This document shows, piece by piece, positions 51,603-64,000 of a stretch of DNA of 64,000 nucleotides. Position 1 is the stretch's first letter; every line of letters starts with the position of its first letter. The stretch lies in contig NC_086357.1 of NCBI RefSeq assembly GCF_036324505.1, positions 20,276,793-20,340,792 on the forward strand. Reading direction: 5' to 3'. Source of the stretch: Eleginops maclovinus. Lineage: Eukaryota > Chordata > Actinopteri > Perciformes > Eleginopidae. Position numbers and translations under genes: made by a program. A model generated the notes under the pieces. The model worked only from the letters and a program-made list of their open reading frames with translations. It did no database searches and had not been told where the DNA came from.

Positions 51603-52447
51603 GGTGGGTGTGCGAGGGTGTGTGACGGTGTTGGGGTGTGTGTAGAAGACCACGCCTGGTGTTGTTGATAAGAGCGGAGGGCTTAGTCCTCAGTCACAGG
51701 GACACACTCAGAGCATTAATGAGCCCACAGCACAGAGGAGAACCTCTGCCAGAAAGGTCTTTATCAGCCACGAGGAGCCTGTGTGCGAGTGAGTGAGAAA
51801 CTCAGCGTGTATGCATGTGTTTTTTTTTTAATGTCACTGTATTTTCAGGAAAAGTATTAAAAAATAATTAATTAATCACCCTCTCCTTACAGACACGAGC
51901 CACGGTTATGGGTATAGCCTGAAGGTGAGGCTGGAGGTTGAGATGCAACACACAGCAGTTCTGTCTGAGAGGTCACATCCATCACACAGACAGCTTACAC
52001 TCAGTGTGTATGAGAGAGAGAGTGTGTGATTTAAAAACTTAAGTTATCTGGCCAACAGGGGGGACTTTATTAGGAGCTACCAAAGCCAAGCAACACCATA
52101 CTACTCTCGTCAGAAAGGACGAGAGTAGTATGGTGACGTACAGGACACGTCTGCATGTCTGTCTGCAGCACACTTTCTTTGTAGACAAGTCATTCTCATA
52201 CATACACAGAGTACAAGAACAAGTGATGTGAACTTCAAAGTATATCCAAAGCCAAGAAAAATAACACACTCACCTAACGTGGGACACGAGAAACACAGTT
52301 GTCAACTCCAACTTCTTGATGAATGGCTTTTCTTCCACTCTCCCTCTGATTTGTCATGCTTCAGTAACCAGGAGGCACACTTTCATCTGCAAAAGGTACA
52401 AAGCACTAGGAGGAATGATGGTGGCATCAGGAGGTGGGATATACAGT
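51599..52447. other. Gene-free sequence with one perfect hairpin
   Basis: Unique sequence left of a 2-kb hAT element, with a perfect 18-bp-arm hairpin at 52094-52135. Frames here are short and unsupported. Confidence 0.5.
52094..52135. repeat. Perfect hairpin, 18-bp arms, 6-nt loop
   Basis: CACCATACTACTCTCGTC (52094-52111), loop AGAAAG, then the exact inverse complement (52118-52135). The flanks do not continue the pairing. Confidence 0.97.
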
Positions 52448-52455
52448 GTCTCATG
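52448..52455. repeat. Target-site duplication, left copy (GTCTCATG)
   Basis: GTCTCATG precedes the hAT terminus and is repeated at 54514-54521. Confidence 0.95.
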
Positions 52456-52702
52456 TAGGGTTGTCCCGATCCGATATTTGGATCGGATCGGCCGCCGATA
52501 TTTGCAAAAAAATGCGTATCGGCCGGCATGGAAAAATGCCGATCCACAGACTCCCGATCCAGTTTTTTTTTTTAAAAGTCCGGTCCGTGTTTTCCAGCGC
52601 ACCGATTTAAATAATCCATTCCACTTTTTTCTGTGTTGTTCCCTAATATCCGCTCCGCATTTTCCAGCACACCAACACACGAGCGCATCTCCTAACCCAC
52701 AG

Positions 52703-52738
52703 GTGCATAGACATAATAATAATATTATGTCTATGCAC
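52703..52738. repeat. Perfect hairpin inside the hAT 5' leader
   Basis: GTGCATAGACATAATA (52703-52718), loop ATAA, then the exact inverse complement (52723-52738). The flanks repeat CACAGGTG on both sides. It lies about 45 bp upstream of the likely transposase start. Confidence 0.97.
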
Positions 52739-52783
52739 AGGTGTCCTAACCATTAAGACGGCCATTTGAAGTTACCGGTAAAG

Positions 52784-53523
52784 ATGTCGGCTGTGTGGGA
52801 TTACTTTACCCTAAAAGACGAAAAAGATGAAGAGGTGGAGTGCAAAACTTGCCACAATAAAGTCAAGCGTGGTGGTAGAGTTGTAAGGCATTTTAATACA
52901 ACTAATCTTATTAAGCATTTGGCGAAATACCACCATAAACAGCATGAGGAGTTTTTAAAGAAAACAGAAGAAAAGAAAAAGAAAGGTCCAACACAACTTA
53001 CTCTTGCACAAACGTTTGCAAAGCGTGACATACTGCCACTGAACAGTGCTAAAGCCCAGGGAATAACACGAGTCATTGCCGAGGAAATCATTCTGGATGA
53101 CGAGCCATTATCTCTCGTGAGTAAAGTGGGATTTAGACGCACCATCCAGCACCTGGAACCACGGTACAACATGCCCAGCCGTCATTACATCCTTGAAAAA
53201 ACGATCCCCCTGATTCACAAAGATGTTACAGATTACATTACCAAACAGATAGAGAGTGCAAATTATTGAGTTTCACAACTGATATATGGAGCTGTGATCA
53301 CCGTCCTTTGTCTTTATTAAGTTTAACTGCACATTGGATTGGGCCGGATTTCACCCCAAAGAGAGCTGTTTTACATGCGCGCGAGTTTAGAGGCTCACAC
53401 ACAGCGAATGCCATCACAGACGCAATGGAACATATGCTACGTGCTTGGAAGATTGACAAAAAGAAGGTCCATGTAATTCAAAGAGATAACGCGGCCAATA
53501 TGAAAAAGGCAACGTCTTTGTAA
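52784..53523 (+). pseudogene. hAT transposase pseudogene (BED finger plus partial RNase-H-like domain)
   Basis: The start chosen is the ATG at 52784 (MSAVWDYF), which sits directly before the BED motif and has A at -3. An in-frame ATG at 52766 would add six residues. Counting from 52784, Cys20, Cys23, His45 and His50 form a complete BED zinc finger (ECKTCHNK ... NLIKHLAKYHH). A Lys/Glu-rich linker and a conserved alpha-helical region follow. The first frame ends at 53267-53269 in IESANY. A one-base loss there moves the match to the frame at 53266-53523, which begins SFTTDIWS, containing the first catalytic Asp of the RNase-H-like fold, and reaches VIQRDNAANMKKA, a second conserved Asp block, before a premature stop. 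The C-terminal part with the catalytic Glu and hATC region is absent. It resembles ZBED-type hAT proteins. A working domesticated gene is ruled out by the lesions. Confidence 0.9.
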
Positions 53524-54412
53524 AAAAGAATCTCCCCATCATGCTCGGACTGCAGCCAGGGCATACAGTTGAAGGGAGTGTGTAGATTGAGATGGAGCAG
53601 CAAAGTGTGGAGGAGATTGGGGAGTAGAAGTCATTTTTGTTTTTAAATAGTTCACAATATTATTTGCACTGATTGTTTTTAAAGCCTTGGTTTACACTTG
53701 TTCAAGAGCAGAGTACTGATGCTGAGTTACTAGACTATTTTCTACTCAGGTTGTTTGTGTGATTTGCTTTCTTAATACAGTTTACAGTATTATTTGTAAT
53801 GTAAATGGAGACTGCTAATGAGCCTCTTTTATGTCCCTTTTCTCTCTCTGTCTCCACACTAATTCACTGATTTGGCTAATTGGTGCCCACACTCTTTCAG
53901 ACCCAAACCTGTCATTACAGTGTCACTACATCACACATTTTATGTACAGGGACAGCAAATGTGTGTGTCTGTGCTCTGTCCCTTTGGTGTATGCTTGTAT
54001 TTGTATGTGCTGTCCCTTTTGTGAGTTCAGCCTGTGTACCTCTCTGAGATCATTTATCTCGTCACATAAGTACAGGCACCCAACGTACATGTCTTTCACT
54101 GTATTTGTGAACGTGCATTTGCACTTTACACTGGAAGTGCACGTCTGTGTGACTGTTTGTGTTTGAGTTTGTGTTTGAGTGTTGCAGGGTGCGGGTGTTT
54201 GTATACTGTACTCTAAGAGTGTGAGTGAACTGTGTACAGTTTACAGTATTATTTGCACTTTTTACTGTTAATTGATGCCATTTCTGTTTGTTATTTATAA
54301 TTTTGTCAATGTTGTGTTTATCCCTGAATAAACAGGAAAACTCTTTTCAACATGAGTCTGACAACTAAGTTAGTAGGCTAAATAACTTTAAACTTTAATA
54401 CATGCTTGGATA
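53524..54412. other. AT-rich non-coding interior of the hAT element
   Basis: It lies between the broken transposase and the right subterminal repeats. A phrase close to CAGTTTACAGTATTATTTGC occurs at about 53778 and 54235, with a diverged form near 53650, which suggests internal duplication. A 111-codon frame at 53831-54166 has no recognisable domain. Confidence 0.55.
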
Positions 54413-54486
54413 GGCCGGTATCGGTATCGGCCGGTATCGGTATCGGATCGGAAATGCAAATACAATATCGGTATCGGATCGGAAGT
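54413..54486. repeat. Subterminal GGTATCGG repeats of the hAT element
   Basis: Multiple tandem or near-tandem copies of GGTATCGG/GGATCGG. The left end carries related motifs. Such subterminal clusters are the usual transposase-binding sites of hAT elements. Confidence 0.8.
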
Positions 54487-54513
54487 GCAAAAACCTGGAT
54501 CGGGACATCCCTA

Positions 54514-54521
54514 GTCTCATG
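54514..54521. repeat. Target-site duplication, right copy (GTCTCATG)
   Basis: Exact match to 52448-52455. Confidence 0.95.
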
Positions 54522-57500
54522 TAAGCACCTGAATTTTGCTTATCATTTTAGCTTTGAATCATTAAATAGAATCAACAAATCAAACAAGCAGCCCGTCAGT
54601 CAGTCATCCAATACTCAGAGATGGAAGGGGAGTAGGCAGAGTGGAGCTGGAGCGAGGGTTGAAGTATTCCAGGTTTAGGGCTGTGCATCAACAATTTATA
54701 GGACCTAAGTGATGCTGGTTTGAGATTACAGCAGGGGAGGGGTTCACTGAGCCATAGAGTGATACCGGTTCTTGGCGGGGGGGAAACTGCTGAGTTGTGT
54801 ATACCGTTTGACAGTGGGGGATGCTTCTCAGTTGTACACAGGAGCAGGAGGAAGGAAAATAGTGGGGGTAGACAAAATATAGTTGATAGAAAACAACTTC
54901 TACCGTTGAACTAAATCAACTTTGTGAACAGTTCTCTGAAGCTAGGTCTCAGTAGAAGGCACAAAAGGATTATCAGTTTATCAAATAACTAATTTAACCG
55001 TGTTTAAGCTGAAACTGAATGCTTCGGACCCAGTGATAATGTCAGAATATTGCAGTTTATTGTGTAGTTTATTTACAAAATCAAAATAATATAAAGTCAA
55101 AACAATGCAGAAATCCAAACTTCATCAGTAGGATGCAAATTACTGACTGGTCCTTGCCTGATTTTGATACTGCATGCACACACAGATGCACCTTTTTATA
55201 AAGGGAGACCAGATGACTTTGACAACTGACCACAGAAATAACAGAATGCAACAAGTATATAAATTAACATAATTAAATGTATTTTAGGAATAAAAGGGAT
55301 TATAACAGCATGAGAATATTAATGAGGACAGGACACCTGCTCTTAAACTTAGACATAAGGAGGTTCCTGCCTGAGTGATACATAAAACACCAAGATTACA
55401 AACAAAATAAATGTTGTGTCTGTACCCATGTGGCCTGCAAACAGAAAACACACACAACATATCTGGTACCTTAGACAGCATGTGTCTGCTTCCCTAGCCC
55501 GGGAGTAATAGCAGTCATTACCACGCACGAGCACCGTGAGTGCACACACACTCACTCACACACTCACACACATTGTCCAGCAGGTTATTACAGCGGCAGT
55601 GTAGCTTATTACCCGGCCTCAGCGCCACTCAATTATTCAGCCCGAGTCCACAGGGATAGGAGAAGCAGCTCAGTGTGCTACTTACAACATGCCTAAGTAG
55701 GCCAAAGAGACTGAAACTAAAGTATGACACACAGACACACCATAGCATCAACATGAAAACCGTGGAAACTGGGAACTCCAAGCACAGATAACACATCTGA
55801 GGAGCCGTTTTAGAAAGTCAAATTGTGTATGTGTGAGTCACTCTTGGTGGCTGGCTACAGTCACAGGGGGTCAAACATATCACTTGCTGGAAGGACTAAA
55901 TCTTTACAAAGCCCAATTCTGACTACATCTGACTTAGCAATGTTACTATTGCCGTCATTGCTTCATTAATGGGAAAACCTAGGTATTATTTTCTCTTAAA
56001 AACATGACCGTTGGTCCTATTTCAAAGAGAAAGATGCTAGATAAATGAGACAAATCACAGAAAGAAACAACCTTGCTTGATCCCCCCAGTAGTTTAATAA
56101 ATACTTTTACAATCTTCTGGAGAAACAGACAGAGGAAGCAGAGGGGCTGAGGAGTATCAGAGTGGAGGGAGCAGATCTATTTTAGAGTAAGATTAAGCAG
56201 AGCTGGGTTGAAATAGAAAAACCCTGACCAACCAAGCCATGATCTGGGGACTTATTAAAGACTCTTATTAAAAGTTAAGAAAGGCCCTAAGAACCTTACA
56301 ATAAGGGGGGGGGGGGGAATCACACAATCACACAGTGGAAGGGGAGATGTGTGTGGTGTAGAAAGGATTGGGTTTAAGCTCTTTTTTCTTTCCGGTTTTT
56401 ATTAAGACACACACACCCTCCATGAACATCTCCCTCCCGACTACTCCGTGCCGACTCCTCCTCGCTCTCCAACCAGGTCGGCTAAATAAAGTCCACGGTT
56501 TTAGCCTGATTTCTGACAGTCTGAAGCCTTCGCAGACACACGACCAACTGCATGCACTTAGTCATCAAGCATTAGATATTCAAGCAAATCATTTTCTCTC
56601 TTCCTGTACTGCCACAGTGATCAGCACACTCATTGAGCATAACACAGGCTTGGTGCCGGCTGATTGGGTTTGGTGCAGTGCTGTGTGACTGCCGTTTATC
56701 CCACAGAGAGCAGAGGACTCGCTGTTCCACCAGCCTGTTGATCAGTTAAAAGATAAGCTAGTTCTAAACATCTGACGCCAAAGGGGGTGTTGTCGTGGAG
56801 CTGCCTTTCTACCTTCCCAGGAACCCCGGGGATGTGGATCGAAGACCGCAGTGTGTGTGTGTTTGTGTGAAAGATGACATTAAACAACTCTGGGACGAGA
56901 AAAATAACTATATCATGTATACAGTGCAATCCCCTACTTTGTTTCGCTTCTTTGTCTTTCCCTCGGTCTCTGAAGACTAACCATCAGCAGCACTTTGTCC
57001 TTCAAGCTAGAGCAGACATTAAGCATAATGGAAACCATGACAACGAAGCAGCGAACAACAGGCAGCACGGCCTAAGCAGAGAGAGGACGGAGGGATAGAG
57101 GGGTTTTCTTAAAGGACACTGAAGGAGAGGTGACGTAGGAAGACGTGGGAGGACAAAAATAAAGATATTTAAACACTTTTAAAACACCCTCCCCCCCTCG
57201 CCAGTGCATGCATGTTTCAATAAGATACACACACTCTGGTACTTAATTCCTTGGCAGATCTGTAGGACTTTGAGGCATAATGAGAGTCACTGCTTTGGTT
57301 TAGTAAGGGCTCTGTGGGTTTTCCTTTTACAATTTCCTCAATTTCTTGGCTATCAAGACAGTCATTAGACATGTACAGCCCACAGACTTCAGATGGACTC
57401 AAACCAAGCGAAAAGCAGGCAGTTGTTCCCAGTCACTAAAGTTTTGGCACCAGGTCAATTCTGTGAACCTTAGCTAACAGTGTGTAGTGGGCATTAAGGT

Positions 57501-57769
57501 TTTCCGTGGCAGAAAACTGGAATTATGTCAAAATTAAAACAAACGTCACAGAAACAAACGTACAAGGATAATGTGAAATTATTGTAATTTATTCCAGGCT
57601 TAATCCGTCATAATATCCCTGGTAAGTAGCTGTAAGCAGGCAGACATGCATATGCTCTCAATCTGTCTCCAATACACAACCAGAGATACTTAGCTAGAGT
57701 CCTCTTTCCCTGGAAATCTTCAGACTAAAAAAAACGAATCCTGTGTAGCCTAATAAACACTTTTTAGTA
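54522..57769. other. Gene-free stretch
   Basis: Unique sequence with a G13 run at 56305-56317 and CACTCACA patches near 55545-55570. A minus-strand frame at 57217-57402 (61 codons) has protein-like composition and lies downstream of the candidate first exon near 58.2 kb. It lacks convincing splice sites, so I do not call it a gene. No transposon was recognised. Confidence 0.4.
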
Positions 57770-58130
57770 TGTTTAAACTCAATAAGCCACATGTTGAAGC
57801 ACATTTGAGCCTCATGAAACACCATGTTTGTTTTTAGCTTGAAACAACAATAACTTATAGCCTTATTAAAAGTATCTTGTTCAATGTTTTAGCCTAGCTA
57901 AATAAATTATTTTTTAACATGATTTAATGTAACAGTAGTACCCTTTTTTAGACTGACACACTATATAATGAAGCATGTTTTGGCTGACAAATAACTTGTA
58001 GCATGTTTTTATCTTGAAAAATAACATTTGTTAGCTTAGGTTTTAGCTAGGTTTATGACCTAGCTGAATGCAGTTTGCAGGACTTTTAGCCATTGTACAA
58101 TTTAACTTGAAGGATGTTTTCACGTGTTTA
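57770..58130. repeat. AT-rich, weakly repetitive sequence
   Basis: Phrases such as GCATGTTTT, TAGCTTGAAA and AAATAAC recur at irregular spacing (about 57830, 57890, 57975, 58000, 58110). This suggests an old degenerate tandem repeat. If the exon at 58.2 kb is real, this is its first intron. Confidence 0.4.
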
Positions 58131-58189
58131 ATTAGCGAGCTCAATAATGTTCAACCTGTTCACCAAGAAGAGTGTTTATAGGGACTTAC

Positions 58190-58431
58190 CTGCGGCAAGT
58201 TTTTCGAAGTTGGCCTTCCATTTTCGAGCGTTTCAAATCCGTGGTAGTTGTTGCTCTCCTGTGTTTAACGTTGACAAATGTTTTGCAAGTGCAGTTTTCG
58301 GAAGCTACTTCAGCGTTTACTGAACCATGGTGTTTGTAACTTGGTAAAATAGTGTAAAGATACAACAATTTTGCGAATAAGAAAGTTGTCGGTAGACACA
58401 TCACGCGCATGTTGACCTCACACAGGTGCAC
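58190..58431 (-). CDS. Candidate first coding exon of an unidentified leftward gene (partial)
   Basis: On the minus strand the segment ends CTTGCCGCAG followed by GTAAGTCC (intron from 58189), a near-perfect vertebrate splice donor. The reading frame is open for the whole 242 bases. The possible starts are ATG at 58431 (MHLCEVNMRV), ATG at 58407 and ATG at 58221 (MEGQLRKTCR). The last has the best start context (A at -3, G at +4) and would leave 10 codons plus two bases in this exon. The segment and its upstream flank are richer in CpG than the surroundings. I do not recognise the protein. The next exons would lie at lower coordinates, and none was identified with confidence. It could instead be a non-coding first exon or a chance donor. 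Confidence 0.4.
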
Positions 58432-58480
58432 TGATTAGACTTCACTCGCGACTGTGCGGGTGTACAGACCCTCCCACTTG
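58380..58480 (-). promoter_or_regulatory. Possible promoter of the leftward exon
   Basis: CpG-containing sequence (CACGCGCATG, CTCGCGACTGTGCGG) directly upstream, on the minus strand, of the candidate first exon. A GGGAGGG-type GC motif and an ATTGAC/GTCAAT patch lie near 58465-58485. No clear TATA box was seen. This is inferred from position and composition only. Confidence 0.3.

Positions 58481-64000
<5,520 letters not shown>

Larger units (their letters stand above)
52456..54513 (+). mobile_element. hAT element, 2,058 bp, with broken transposase
   Basis: The left end is TAGGGTTGTCCCGATCC. The right end, inverted, is TAGGGATGTCCCGATCC. Exact 8-bp duplications (GTCTCATG) flank it, as expected for hAT. 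Subterminal regions hold many GGATCGG and GGTATCGG repeats (52470-52530 and 54413-54486). The 5' half encodes a BED finger and the start of the RNase-H-like domain. The rest of the catalytic domain and the C-terminal dimerisation region are missing. From about 53640 to 54400 lies AT-rich non-coding sequence, with an AATAAA at about 54326 that could serve as a polyadenylation signal. Confidence 0.95.

Noticed and set aside
52316..52756. A 146-codon frame crossing the left end of the 2-kb hAT element
   Set aside because: It runs from flanking DNA through the terminal repeat into the leader, and the frame is a chance product of the insertion.
57217..57402. A minus-strand frame with protein-like composition that might be exon 2 of the 58.2-kb candidate gene
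   Set aside because: I found no convincing splice acceptor and donor at its edges, so it is not supported as an exon.

Overview
The window looks like non-coding vertebrate DNA, most probably from a ray-finned (percomorph-type) fish. Three things point there: very dense (CA)n/(GT)n microsatellites, a teleost-style Tc1 transposon with long inverted repeats, and several hAT elements with BED-finger transposase fragments. There are no operons, no bacterial or phage genes, no rRNA or tRNA genes and no CRISPR arrays. I could not identify a complete host protein-coding gene. The stretch is best read as intergenic or large-intron sequence.

Layout. 1-5.1 kb: unique sequence with microsatellites and G or C runs. 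5.17-5.63 kb: remnant of a hAT element with half a BED finger. 5.6-13.6 kb: unique sequence, (GT)n and long G or C runs. 13,618-15,084: a non-autonomous hAT element with an 8-bp target duplication, itself interrupted by a second 330-bp hAT MITE with its own 8-bp duplication. 15.6-29.3 kb: four very long pure (CA)n arrays (158, 228, 275 and 354 bp), partly flanked by polypurine or polypyrimidine DNA, with a probable hAT remnant (20.5-21.3 kb) and a decayed SINE (25.6-25.8 kb). 29.6-30.2 kb: a GC-richer island that may be a promoter or non-coding first exon on the minus strand. 36,610-38,214: a complete but inactivated Tc1-like DD34E transposon. 42,666-43,641: a hAT deletion derivative. 52,456-54,513: a 2-kb hAT element with an interrupted transposase. 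58.19-58.48 kb: a CpG-containing segment on the minus strand ending in a consensus splice donor, the best candidate for a host first exon. 59.4-64 kb: a (GA)n and a (CA)n array in otherwise unremarkable sequence.

The recognisable genes are all parts of DNA transposons, and all carry disabling lesions. The clearest structural results are five transposon insertions whose boundaries can be set to the base by target-site duplications, the nested hAT pair, and three perfect short hairpins (16-18 bp arms, 4-6 nt loops), two of them inside hAT copies. I did not find a convincing new biological system. The 58.2-kb exon candidate and the hairpins are the most worthwhile follow-ups.
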